Below are positions 1 to 10,576 of a stretch of 64,000 nucleotides of DNA, one piece after another. The number at the start of each line of letters is the position of its first letter. Within the stretch, counting starts at the first letter, position 1. The notes beneath the pieces are model-generated. The model searched no databases. It was not told where the DNA came from and saw only the letters and a program-made list of their open reading frames with translations. Source of the stretch: Anthostomella pinea (Eukaryota; Ascomycota; Sordariomycetes; Xylariales; Xylariaceae). The stretch covers positions 806,001 to 870,000 of the forward strand of contig CAUWAG010000020.1 of NCBI GenBank assembly GCA_963556695.1, in the 5' to 3' direction. The position numbers and the translations under genes are program-made.

Positions 1-839
1 CGATTGATCCGTGCGCGGGGTTAGTCGTGAGCGACTGTCGACCAGAGCCGTTCGCGCGCGCGAGGACGGCACAGGACGCACACGGTACACCAGCTTGGAA
101 CCGCTAACGGTCGCTTTTCGGCCAGGCAGCCCAGGCCACCCTCTCGACCAAATGAACGTGATAGCTCATGGATGATGGCGGCGTGCGGCGTAGTTGGCCA
201 TGGAGCTGGACACATTATTGGACAGTGACCAATTCCGCACCGGGGCCCAGTGAAGCCAACAAGTGAAGGGACCCCGAATAAACTATTCATGGGATGACCG
301 GGGCGATGATCTTGCCGGCATGGCAGCGGATTGGCCAACGAGATGGAACCATTCATCGTGTAGAGACAAGATACAGGCGCAGGCTGGAGCCCGTGGCTTG
401 CTGACTTGTGAGTCTGTGACAATCAGATCACTCGTCCAGCGGCTTCACTCGTCCAGATCCTTGCAGGCGAAGCTGAAGCTGACGGTGCGGAATTATGCCC
501 AGCCCAGCCCACCCCTGCCCTTACACTGACATCTTTCCCTTCCTCTGGCTCCTTCACTTTCTCCCACGATTCCCACATTCACCCACTGTCCTGTTCTCTG
601 TATTCTCTGTACTCGGCTGCCTGGCGCGTTCGATTAATAATATTTTGCCTTATCGCCTCATGCAACGTCAAAGGCCGTATACCCAACATCACGGACGTAT
701 CGAACCCGTGCGCAACTCGTAACATCGGGCCCAGTGCCGTGGGCATGCAGGCGTTGAGGACTGGATATTCCTTGGGCTACTTGGAGTCAGGCCGACGACG
801 CGCGACGAGGGACACCGGTCTGGCTAGGACCACACGACG
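1..839. other. Intergenic, no supported gene
   Basis: Only short, mutually overlapping open frames occur here, without recognisable domains or paired splice sites. It ends at the start codon of the membrane-protein gene that follows. A pyrimidine-rich stretch around 500-600 could belong to that gene's promoter or 5' leader. Confidence 0.5.
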
Positions 840-2363
840 ATGAGGCTCGATGTCTCGCTATTCGGGCTCCTGACCTGCTTGTTGGGACTGGCAGTAGCAG
901 ATTATCCCACGAGACCACCCGCACAGGGGGAAGAGACGGACGACGATGACACAGCAACGGTGACAACGGCCTCGGCGTCTTCAAATTCTATTGTTTCCCT
1001 GGCGTCGGCACTTCCGACTCCGGCCGTGTTTCCGGAAGATTCGGGGAACCGGACGCTACAGTTTGTGAAGGGCGACGGGATCAGCGAATTGACAGTTACT
1101 GCTGTCAACCTGGTCAAATTTCGTGGCGATGAGGTTATTGCGAGAGCCGAGTTCACGACAGCAACCACGCCGAGCACCAACGCGAGTCTGGATAAGCGGG
1201 ATGATGATCTGGACGACAGAAGCTTGCTGCCTCCTCTCCCATTAGCGAGTAAGCCATAATTCCTCGTAGTATTATGGCCACACAGCTGACCAGCATCGAC
1301 AGCGGGAAACGATAGCGTCATACTAGCATTTACCACGCAGAAGGACATCTATGAGAAGCACATCAACGAGGCTCTGTATCTCGAGTTTCAGTGGGAGAAC
1401 TCGACATCGAGTGGCAGCAGCTTTAGTCCGGTACTAGCAATATACAGCACCTACGACGGGGATGCGGGTGCACTGCAGGCACTGCAGGAGACGGGCAAGA
1501 TGGACGGAGAACCGGCAAAACCAGAGAGCATCACGGGCTCGGCCGACGACTCAAACCCAACGACGGCCCCGAGCACGGGAGCCGCCACATCGACGCCGAC
1601 CTCCGAAGCCTCTGGAAATCAGCAGGGCGTCGAGGACTCTTCGAGCAGCAGCAGCAGCAGTGGTGGCGGCGGACTCTCAGACGGTGCCATTGCCGGCATA
1701 GCCGTGGGCTGCACGTTGGCCGGCCTGGCGCTCCTCGGCGGCGTCCTGCCCTGGTTCTTCTGCTTCCGGCGGCGACGGCGCGGTAGGAACCACCGCAACA
1801 AGGCCGGCTTCGCGACGGACTCGGGCTCGCGTGCCATGATGTTCGGCAAGGAAATCACGTCGGAGTCGACGACGCACTCGACGTACGGCGGCGCCGACGA
1901 CGGCGCCAGTGGGCGCGGCATCACGCTCGACGGGCATGTTGCGAGTACTCCGGGCGGAAGGCCGAGTCTGGCGCTCGATCTCGACCATGACGCCTACGCG
2001 ACGCCGTACTCGGATCGCGTGCCTACGCCCCCGGCGGCGGTAGCGCTGCCGGGCACCGCTGTCGCGGCGACTCATAGAGAGAGCACGGCGGATCCGTCGA
2101 TGATGAACAGGCACGATAGCGGTGTTGGGAGCGGAGTTGGGATCGGAGTTGGGATCGGGTCTGGGACCGGATCTGTGACAAGCCCGCAGTCGCCCACGCC
2201 ACCCGGAAACTCGCGCTTAGACTCGCGCTTAAACTCGCGCTACGCGCACCTCGTCGAGGAGGGCATGACCGAGGACGAGATCCGGCAGCTCGAGGCCGAG
2301 GAGCGGCACCTGGACGCGGCGATCGAGGACGCGGGGCGGTACAGCAGTCGCGGGACCCGGTGA
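840..2363 (+). CDS. Secreted-then-anchored single-pass membrane protein, unknown function
   Basis: Two exons, 840-1248 and about 1303-2363, give roughly 489 residues. The intron has a GTAAGC donor; an alternative acceptor nine bases upstream is also in phase. The N-terminus is a signal peptide of about 20 residues. An extracellular region of about 260 residues follows, ending in a Ser/Gly-rich stalk with poly-Ser and GGGG. One hydrophobic helix starts near GAIAGIAVGC and is followed by an RRRRR stop-transfer cluster. The cytosolic tail of about 160 residues is low complexity, with Gly-Val-Gly-Ile repeats and an acidic C-terminal helix. This architecture resembles fungal wall-stress sensors (Wsc/Mid2-like) in topology only: I see no WSC cysteine pattern. 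It could be a sensor or an adhesin-like protein; the topology is well supported, the role is not. Confidence 0.75.
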
Positions 2364-3291
2364 GGTGATATGAGCAGAGTCAGTCAGGGCAGAGCCGGAC
2401 AGAGTGGTGGGTGATGGAAGGCTGCTGATGAGATGCATGTTGTGAATGTGAATGTGATGATGGGGTTGGTTGGTGGGGATTGGGCTTGCATTTTTAGTTT
2501 ATATACCTCACCTAGCTAGCTCATGTGATATCGATGTCAAGAAGTATGTTGTTGATGCATGCTGTCTAATGGAATTTGTAGTTGCATTCGCCGAGTGTAT
2601 ACATAATAGGCCTATAGCACTTAACGTAAGATGCAAGTGTTGATCTGGTCTGTATGTCTAACTACTTACTCGTCTTGCTGAGCTTTGCGAAGACGATGGA
2701 TGTCCTGCTGGTGCTTTTTCACACCACTTCATATCTCTTCGATGGTATATTCCTCGGCGGACGTTGCTGACCTGTCACGAACGAGGACTGACGGTATGGC
2801 AACGTCCCATATGTGCGCTCGATTGCTGGGTACCTAGTCTAATTAAATGGTTTCGCTGCATCGTCGACACAACCTAACTTCGGAAAGCCTTGGCTGTCGC
2901 GACGTTCAGAGGATATCTGTTGATCAGCCTAACGTCACAAGCAGCGGGAATGTACGCGAGTCGAAACCAGATGCTACATCACTGCGCGTAAACTGGGATA
3001 TCATTCACTGTAACCTATATCGTACACAGCGTCCTTTATACAACTGCGAACTGCCCAGGAACCCGGAAGTGGGAGTTGGAGGATTGCTGATATCAAACGC
3101 CGTACTTGTGGTAACCCGTGATGATATTGTCCGATGTAATCCATCCTCTCTTGTCATCTCAAACACGTTTGTTTTTCCATACCACGTCTTGCGGCCTTGG
3201 ACACAACCTCCTGAAGCTCTTCTCGTTCCCCAGAGTATGTCCCAACCAGCCATACGCTCGTCGTCACCGCTCGAAGGATACGCGACCCATC
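2364..3291. other. Intergenic between a plus- and a minus-strand gene (convergent 3' ends)
   Basis: AT-richer sequence separating the stop codons of two convergent genes. No domain-bearing frame or RNA gene is visible, so it probably contains both terminators and 3' UTRs. Confidence 0.5.
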
Positions 3292-4186
3292 TCAACCCCG
3301 ACCGAATGTGAATAGGCGCCCCATCATGTTACTCGCGATGTTGCCGGCGAGGCCACCCGAGTACAATGCGCTGCCCGCGATGTTGGACGCTTGGCTGAAC
3401 TTGTCGCAGCGCGAGAAGGCGAGGCTGTTCGTTATGGTGAGGGTAATAGCGATCACTGTCGAACTCTCATGTCAGCCTCCGTCTCGCAGCATCGCCCCTT
3501 GCTCCCTCCTCATCACCGCGCCAAATCCGCAACCCAATCCGCCCCCATCAAGAAAGGAGTCCCTCCCCCGCCAAACACCACCACCCCAAATAAAAAGGAC
3601 AGGAGGAAACTCACCAACAAGCGGCAGCCACATAAGCTTCAAACGCACGACGGCCAGCACGGCCAGGGCGACCCACAGCACGGGCTGCGAGTACATGGCC
3701 AGCCAGAAGAAGCGGCTGTCGGTCGGGTTGACGGTCTTGGTTCCGGGCTCGCTGCTCTCGAAGACCCACTGGCTGTCGCCCGACGACGGGTCGACCTCGT
3801 TCCACCACCGCAGCCCGACCAGCCGCCGCCCCGCGATGTTCTTCAGGTAGTAGAAGTCGGCTGCTAGTAGCAGCATCGTGATGATGAAGATCATCACCAT
3901 GTTGTCCGTGAAGATTACGCCGAAGAGGTAGACGAGGAGGGAGGCTGGAGGGGGAGAGGGTGGGATAGTTAGCGTGACACTGCTTGATCGATCGTGGTAG
4001 TGGATGGGTGACGAGGTAGATAGGGTCGCTGTCGCGTGCGCGATGCTTGCGACTGGAAGTGGAACTGGGACTGGACGAGTTGCTGATCGACTTACAGACG
4101 CGGAAGGCGAGGAAGGTCAAGAGGGTTATCGGGTGGGAGCTGAGGCGCCAGCTCAGAGAGCCTGGCGACGGCTGTGCTGTTTCCAT
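3292..4186 (-). CDS. TVP23: Golgi apparatus membrane protein TVP23
   Basis: Three exons (4186-4096, 3944-3615, 3455-3292) join in phase to about 194 residues, the usual length of the family. The N-terminus carries the family signature [19 protein letters not shown]. The middle has [20 protein letters not shown] and the acidic WNEVDP motif. The end reads [14 protein letters not shown] and then a Gly-rich tail. Four hydrophobic segments fit a multipass protein of late Golgi vesicles; TVP23 acts with other Tvp proteins in vesicle trafficking. The start was placed at METAQP, in register with known orthologues, because the longer frame only adds nine unconserved residues. All splice sites are canonical and no lesion is seen, so this is one of the housekeeping anchors of the window. 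Confidence 0.95.
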
Positions 4187-4567
4187 AGCGGACGAGGTTC
4201 GGGTCGCGGTCAAGGTATAGACATCAATCGCATTGTTTTGTCGAGTTCAGGTGCTCTGCAGACGGAATGTTGTGTAGGTACTTGAGAGCTGCATCAAGTG
4301 GTCAAGTACAAACAGGTAAGCTGTCCAGCAGGACCTTGGAAGTTGAGTCGCATTGTTCCGATAAGGTGTCATTATCTTGCTTCGACTGATGCATACTATT
4401 GAATTACTATACTACACATACGGTTTGCTACATAATTACTGCCGACTTCTGCTTCACCACGTCTTGGCTGTCAGTCAATAGGAGGTTGTCACTCTCTACA
4501 AAAATTGAAGAAACAAAAGCGTTCACCTGCCGTGATGGGTATGGAGAAGACCAAAAGTCAATCGGAA
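4187..4567. other. Intergenic between TVP23 start and tRNA
   Basis: No gene is seen. The stretch holds the upstream region of TVP23 (minus strand) and the downstream flank of the tRNA-Cys gene. Confidence 0.5.
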
Positions 4568-4653
4568 GGACCGAACGCGGATCGAACGCGTGACCTTAGG
4601 ATAGTAGTGAGGAGTAACTGCAATCCCACGCTCTACCACTGAGCTACCGATCC
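4568..4653 (-). tRNA. tRNA-Cys (GCA) with intron
   Basis: The minus strand folds as a cloverleaf: acceptor GGATCGG pairs with TCGGTCC, D-stem GCTC with GAGC, and T-stem ACGCG/CGCGT encloses TTCGATC. The anticodon stem TGGGA pairs with TCCTA (one G-T) once an intron of about 16 bases after position 37 is removed. The loop then reads TTGCAGA, giving anticodon GCA for cysteine. The intron sits at the canonical position. Structure is strong; isotype rests on hand folding. Confidence 0.85.
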
Positions 4654-4847
4654 GAATGGTGAATATTTCGCGTCTTACTCATTTATATATTTGAACTGGA
4701 AACGGTGTGGATACGCAATGTCCACAGGTTTGCTTTAAGGAACTCTCCAGCTTTACCTATTCACCCGTCACACTCAGTCACTGCCCATTCAAGATTCGAA
4801 ATTGACTTAAGACAGATCAATCGTTCAAATTTTAGCTACTGGTGCTA

Positions 4848-6191
4848 TCAATATGGGTAGGCCCGGACCTCGTCTTCGCGACTGAGATCCAATCCCCGCG
4901 CCACCTGCTCCTCGTGCTTCTTATCCAGAAACTCCAACAAGACATCCCCATACCGCTCCTTCCCCTTGTACCGACTCACATCGTCGCCCCAGCTCCTCAC
5001 CGCGCTCGCCAGCCTGCCCGGCACGTAGTCCTCCTCAGCAACATCCTTGACAGGGTGGAAGTACGTGCGAATCGTAAACACGACCCCGCCACTCTTCGGC
5101 AGGCGCCGCAGCGTCTGCCTCTCGGAGCGGAAGTAGTGGTGGTCGACGGCGCGGTTCTTCTCGGCTGTGTTCCAGCCCGCGATTTCCCCCTCGGCGTCCT
5201 CGGGCCCGATGCTCCACGACCACGCGAGGTCGTCGTCGACCTGCATGAAGTAGTTGTTCCGCGCCACCATCTCCTCCGGCTTGAGGCGGCGGAAGAAGTT
5301 CAGCATGCCCCGCTCCAGCTTCTCCTTGTATTGCGGCACGTCGCCGGACGTGTGGATTTCTGATAATGGCATCCCGTACTTGTCCTGCAAGCGCCAGAAG
5401 CCCGCCAGCAACACCGCGCCCGCTAGGAGGTAGTACTGCCCGTCGGGCTTCTCGATCATGATGGCGAGGTCGTCTTGCACTAGGCGCGCGCACATCTGCA
5501 TCGGGTCCTCAGGCAGCGGCCGGCTGACGATGTCGAAGCTCTCGCCCGACCAGAGGTTGTCCAGTCCCACGTCCGTTCGTTTGTACAGCGAGGGGTAGCG
5601 CGCCGGCAGGTAGTCTGTGAGCTCTTCCAGCAGCTCGACGGCGGCGGGGTAGGCTTCGGGTGCCGTCGCACAGCACTTGGGTCCGCGCTCCTCGATCCGC
5701 CGCGCTTTGTCCGCGTGGAAGCGCGGGTAGTGGTTGTCGAGCTCGATCCAGTCGGCGTGCTTGACGGATCGGAGACCCATCGTGACGTTGTACTTGGGAC
5801 CGTACCGAAATGGCCGGTAGGGAAGCGGCTTGGTGTTCTCGATGGACCAGTCTGGGTAGGGCTCCGGCTTGGGCATCTGGAAGTCGGATGGCGTCCACTT
5901 GCCAGGCTCGCGCGCCTGGGATTTCAGAGCTTTCTCGAGGCCTGGTGTCGTGGGCGTTGGTGGACGTGCAGCGTGGTGGTTAAGCTTTCGTCTGCGAACA
6001 ACGTATGCTGTTGCACTACCGACCAGGAGCAGGAGGAGGATCAAGACAGACGCGGACTGCTTATGATGTCCGCCCGTTGATGCATCGCTCCATGCTGTCT
6101 TGACCATCGACGCACAGCGGTGAGTTGCTTCGTTGAATGCGCGAGACGCCTGCTCAACGCGCTTGGATGCGCGTGATAGCGTGCTCTCCAT
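4848..6191 (-). CDS. Membrane-anchored DUF3445 (heme-dependent oxidative N-demethylase-like) protein
   Basis: A single exon of about 447 residues. The start at 6191 (MESTLSRASK) is the first ATG; the longer frame begins with TTG and was rejected. Residues 1-45 are amphipathic, followed by a transmembrane helix (SVLILLLLLVGSATAYVV) with a following RRRK, so the catalytic part is probably tethered to an internal membrane. The rest matches DUF3445 (PF11927), whose bacterial member HODM is a heme oxidative N-demethylase. Family-like blocks are YNVTMGLRSV, WIELDNHYPRF, the central AGAVLLAGFWRLQDKYG and the end region NRAVDHHYFRSERQTLRRLP. Fungal members are mostly uncharacterised, so the substrate is unknown. 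Confidence 0.85.
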   Translation of the reverse strand: MESTLSRASKRVEQASRAFNEATHRCASMVKTAWSDASTGGHHKQSASVLILLLLLVGSATAYVVRRRKLNHHAARPPTPTTPGLEKALKSQAREPGKWTPSDFQMPKPEPYPDWSIENTKPLPYRPFRYGPKYNVTMGLRSVKHADWIELDNHYPRFHADKARRIEERGPKCCATAPEAYPAAVELLEELTDYLPARYPSLYKRTDVGLDNLWSGESFDIVSRPLPEDPMQMCARLVQDDLAIMIEKPDGQYYLLAGAVLLAGFWRLQDKYGMPLSEIHTSGDVPQYKEKLERGMLNFFRRLKPEEMVARNNYFMQVDDDLAWSWSIGPEDAEGEIAGWNTAEKNRAVDHHYFRSERQTLRRLPKSGGVVFTIRTYFHPVKDVAEEDYVPGRLASAVRSWGDDVSRYKGKERYGDVLLEFLDKKHEEQVARGLDLSREDEVRAYPY

Positions 6192-7267
6192 GTTTAAGTA
6201 AGCACTGTTCTCAACCTCACAGTACAATATGTCGTTGCCAATCAAGACAGCAGAGTATCAATAGGACTGATGTCAGTATAGACGTGAATCACGCGAGATT
6301 CAAAGGTCAAGATCGAGGAATGACGATGGTGATATACTAGCTAGGTTTACGCTTGAGGGGGGACTGCCCTATCAGTCTCCTCACCACCACCGTTCTCGGC
6401 CGAACGTAAGGCCACACGGTCAGGCCACAAAGACGATAAATAAATAGTATAACCATCCGCGACTATTCAGTTGACCAGATTGGTTGAGAGCCACAAGGTG
6501 TTGGAGATATCTCGGGCTTGAGGAGGGTGAAGAGTATAGTCCCCCGCCCGTTGTCGGCCGCCTATCTTGGGCGCTCGAAGATAAGTGAACGTGGTACGAG
6601 ATTGGGGAGCTTGGCCCAACCTATAGACCGAGTCAGCAGCCAATACTAGTTAGAAGCGTGTGTCTGTGCCTGTGTATACTGCTGCCGTGTGTCATGATGA
6701 TGGAGCTGTGCTCGAGTGGACCGATCGTCGGCTGTGTTTCTAATGGCCGCATAGATAAGGTTGCGAGTCAGGAGGGCGACACCTTGGTTGGTTCCCCGCT
6801 GCCATGCAAAATCGTCGCCCAGTCATGTCTTGTATCGCGTTAGACTATCATTAGCCTACAGATAAGCTACTATAGACACGAAGCTACTTCCCCGCAAGCG
6901 TTACTTGCTGTGGTTCCCGACATTGTGATTGGTCGACCGAGGGGGGTTCTCGATTGTATACCTTACTCATCACAAAACTACCCTAACGAGACACCTCCTG
7001 AGCCCAAATGGAATGGCATGCATCCCTATTCTGGTCATGTCTCGTTGGTATGAGAGGCTGGCCAGGGCACATCACGATTCCCAGCGGCGGAAGGAGATGA
7101 AGGCACACACATCAGGGCTGGTGAAGTGCAGGGTATGAGTGTTTACGTTAGGAAGTTGTTACTGGCGTGCAATCCGGCTTCCCAGTTAATGCATTACCAG
7201 TCGTGGTTGAAGGCTTTGTTTCCAAGTGAACCTCACCGAACCTTGTCTCGCCCTCACATCAGCTTCC
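6192..7267. other. Intergenic, no supported gene
   Basis: Short unrelated frames only. The left part is the promoter side of the DUF3445 gene and has an AT-rich block near 6435-6455. The right part is the 3' flank of the secreted-protein gene. Nothing else is recognised. Confidence 0.5.
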
Positions 7268-8101
7268 CTAGCAGTGGTCCACACTACCCACAATCACACT
7301 GAACCCATCGCCATCGTAAGACTGCCCCTTGAATAGTTTCTCGTCCCCAGTGGGATCGTAACAACGGTCGTAGATGCGTTGAGCATGGTCAGCAAAGACA
7401 CTGCAACGCTGCACCGCATCCCAGGTGTTGTGGTTGCAAAACAATATCGCTGCGACAAGTGATTAGACAAGGGAATGTTTCATGTGGCGAGGGTGGATCT
7501 ACGTACCGTTGTACAGTTCCCTACCGTATTGGCAGAAGGGTTTACTACACGAGAGCGGTTGACCCTGTAGTGTAGGTAACTGTCGACAGTACCCCGTGTA
7601 CCCGCGGATTGCTTCGATGCCCGCCAAGACTTCAGATTCCCAGACGGTGCCTTGGGCAACCTCGTCGCCGACGGTTTTTAAAAAGACCCTTTCAACGCCT
7701 GGGAATGTGACATTCTCGGAGCTGGACAAGACGACGCCGGGGGAGAAGCCGGGGGAGAATTCCTCTGCGAGACAGTCAGCCATCCATTTTCCAAGAATTC
7801 ATGAGGCATAAGCGGAATTGGGCGCCGTGAAACATGCACCACGAGCCGGTGTACAAGATAGATTTCCCCTTGAGCACATCCTTTTAGAGCACTTACTGAT
7901 CTGTTCCTCGATAGCTTTGAGGCTGCTCCCCGTGAAAGTCATATTCGGGCCGTTCTCATGGATTTCGCCTGTCCAGGTGATGTTGGACACACTGATCGGA
8001 GCCGGCTGCTGGAGATGGAGGGCACCACCGTCAGTGGGAAAGCAGGATACGGTGGCGGCTGCCCACAAGAGGGGGAGGGGGAGGGTGTTCATGAGCTGCA
8101 T
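7268..8101 (-). CDS. Predicted secreted cysteine-containing glycoprotein, unknown function
   Basis: Three exons (8101-7897, 7764-7507, 7449-7268) join in phase to about 214 residues. The start MQLMNTLPLPLLWAAATVSC is a clear signal peptide; the longer frame upstream lacks one. The mature part has at least one N-glycosylation sequon (NITW). Its cysteines lie mainly in the second half, in the segments TGYCRQ, SCSKPFCQYG, LFCNHN, QRCSVF, DRCYDP and the C-terminal DHC, suggesting several disulfides. Small secreted proteins of this kind are common in fungal secretomes and often called candidate effectors, but I do not recognise a named family. The second exon begins mid-codon exactly after a CGCAG acceptor, which supports the model. 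Confidence 0.75.
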
Positions 8102-8689
8102 CTTGTCCACGTTGCTGGGGAAAATATGTGCGTGATAGTCCTGTCTGTACCAGGTGTGTTCGCGGATGTGTTGGTAGCAGGAATGGATATCCTGCTGGAG
8201 AGGATGCAGTGGGAATGGTGGGTTTAAGTAGGAAAATCGACGGCGGCATGGATGATGCGCCATTGTGCCTTGTGAATATCTATGACGAGCCGTTTGGGCA
8301 CTGAGTTGGAGATGGTTGAGCTGTCCCTTACCGATTAGTGAATATACTACCAGAACCAGAATACTCTGGTAGTGTGGCTGAATGGTAGAGCTTGATAATC
8401 ACGGGTTTACATAGCGTCACAAGTCGGTATGTCAACCGCCATGGGACCTTGAATCATACAATTCAATGGGGCTCAATCTTGTCACAAAACCAAGGGAGGA
8501 AAAATATATTGGGTAACAGTCACGTTACTCCTCGAAACCCAGGAACTGGAATGGTGAAGAAGGTTGTTGATAGTTGCGGAGCTGTGCTGTGAAAGGGGGT
8601 CATGAAGTGCATGAAAAGGGATACCTGTGCGCAATCGGCGAGCGCATACGTGAGAGTCCCGCACGATGTTGGAATCGTACATAGTCAAT
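8102..8689. other. Intergenic
   Basis: Upstream region of the minus-strand secreted-protein gene. A TGGCTGAATGGTAGAGC string near 8372-8388 looks like a tRNA A-box, but no B-box or cloverleaf follows. No gene is supported. Confidence 0.45.
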
Positions 8690-9101
8690 AGACCAGGCCT
8701 TCGGGCTCCACGGGCCCGGAAACAACACAAAGGTCACGGCCTTCAAGCCCGGCTTCTGCATGCTTGTCGGGGATGTCTCAGGGACCGGGCCTGGCATGGA
8801 CGGCCTCGGGAGACAGTAGCAACCTCAACTGCGCATCTCCAGACGGGCAGAGTCTGCACACGGGTTGCTGCGCCGGCGGCATACTCTCGGTCATTACATT
8901 CCCGATATGTTCAATTCTTTTGGATCACTGGCGACAAGTGAGTCTCTCCTCAGCCAGCACTCGCAGTTGTATCACGAGACTAAAATCATATGTAGGAATG
9001 GGTGCACGTCGCACGGTGATTATGTCTTGGGCTGGCAAGACGATCCTCTCCAACGTGCTATGGATGCTGACTGCGATAACGACGCCTACACAAGCCGATA
9101 G
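8690..9101 (+). pseudogene. DUF1996-like relic
   Basis: Fragments of a DUF1996-type secreted fungal protein appear in more than one frame. One frame gives PGNNTKVTAFKPGFCMLVGD and then meets a stop at 8817-8819. A second frame gives SNLNCASPDGQSLHTG. The first frame resumes and ends with CTSHGDYVLGWQDDPLQRAM, close to the HGDY..GW..D.LQ.A motif of that family, before a TAG at 9099-9101. The central domain seems largely deleted and no start codon or signal peptide is seen. The family call rests on recalled motifs. It could alternatively be a short multi-exon gene, but no set of introns repairs the frame. Confidence 0.5.
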
Positions 9102-10576
9102 ATGATGCGATGGACCGTACCTTACCAACGGTTGTTCAAGAGGATACGACGGGTGTAAGTCAAACTCCTGACCATGTGTCCCATCATGCTCCCATCGGCT
9201 AATCATGCTAGCCACGTCGCAGGGGTGATTGAAATCTCAGGTATGACCACGGTGGAATAGATCAGTCCCTGGGAGACTTGGCTCTTGGGTGCGTGGGATA
9301 GAAGCGTCTATGGCGGACATCAATCGCGTGCCGGGATTACATTCAAGCACGACCTGACCCTTGGACACGCGGGTTTCTGGTCCTGATACCTGCAATCTGG
9401 ATGTATTGGATGGGATTGATGGGTATGTGTAGCCTCACTGAGTCTTGTAGAATTGACATGAGATCTTGTTTGATTTGATCTCATCACCAACTTTCCAGGG
9501 CAGCGGGTTTGATCAGGTCATACGATGGAACGCAATTCCTACCCCCATCCCAAAGGCGAGCAGGAATGCAAGCTCTCTAATAACATCGCTCCTGCTCCGG
9601 ATCCTTTCCGGTCTGGCGGGAGGGAGCCTTCTTGCTTTGCCGCTCTAGCACATGAGCCAAGGCTTCAATGTGTGTGGAATACAGGCAGCACAGTCCTGTA
9701 TGCTCGTGTGAAGTGCGCTGTCGGGGTACGCCCACTCCACCCCAGCTTCGTTAACGGATGAAGCTGAGACCTCCATAAGTTCGCTACACCGGTCTAGAGG
9801 GATGTTAACCTCAGGTGGTGTCGACTGGCTTCTTCTATTCTGGTGAGTGAGCAGGATCCACATCCTATACCCCTGGCTGGCTCCCAACTCCCTGGTCTGA
9901 TTCCCACAGGGATGTTCGTCTGATGAATCCTTGTTTCGTATATACTGACATCTGTCAGACTGTCACAGCATGGACCATAATCTCAAAGCTAGCAGTTGCT
10001 AAGAGTATTTTTCCCTTGGTACGTCGCCGCGCCCAGCCCAATATAGGGCCCCCCCCAAATATACCAAAAACGACACTATTCCATCTCCGTGAACTAGAAA
10101 CAGTCTCCCAATCCCCCGCTCTGCTAACCCCAGATTCACAGTCGGCACCAACCACTGTCCACCAATCAACGTAGGCATATTCACCTTGGCGATACGGAGA
10201 AACCTTGATATGTCATGGCTCGCCTCGCTCAACAAGTGCCAAACCATGATAGACGGTTTTCTGGCTTCAAAGCACCCTCGCGGCAGGATGGACCAGAGAC
10301 CAGGTTACCGTGAGTTAGCTAGGGTGCCGCTCCCCGATCCATGAACGATCAGGGTAAACAAATCAATCAGTTCGTAAATCTCATGTTGCCGCAACTGACT
10401 CATGGGTTTGGGCTTCCGCATATCTACCCACGATGCGCCACGAGCTTGAGCTCGTGTTTACTCTCGGGATGTGCTCATAGGTTTGCTGCATACCATTCAC
10501 ATTCCTTTCTTCACAGTCTGTGACTTTCATTTCGTCATTCTTTTTAACCTTACCAGCAGGCTTTTACTTACTCACG
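9102..10576. other. Intergenic
   Basis: No supported gene. The stretch separates a relic from the cellobiose dehydrogenase locus; the last 200 bases before 10577 include pyrimidine-rich runs typical of fungal core promoters. Confidence 0.45.

Noticed and set aside
902..1348. 148-codon minus-strand frame over the first gene
   Set aside because: Antisense shadow of the spliced membrane-protein gene, crossing its intron without domain support.
8370..8400. tRNA or second SINE near 8.37 kb
   Set aside because: An A-box-like string is present but no B-box, cloverleaf or flanking duplication.
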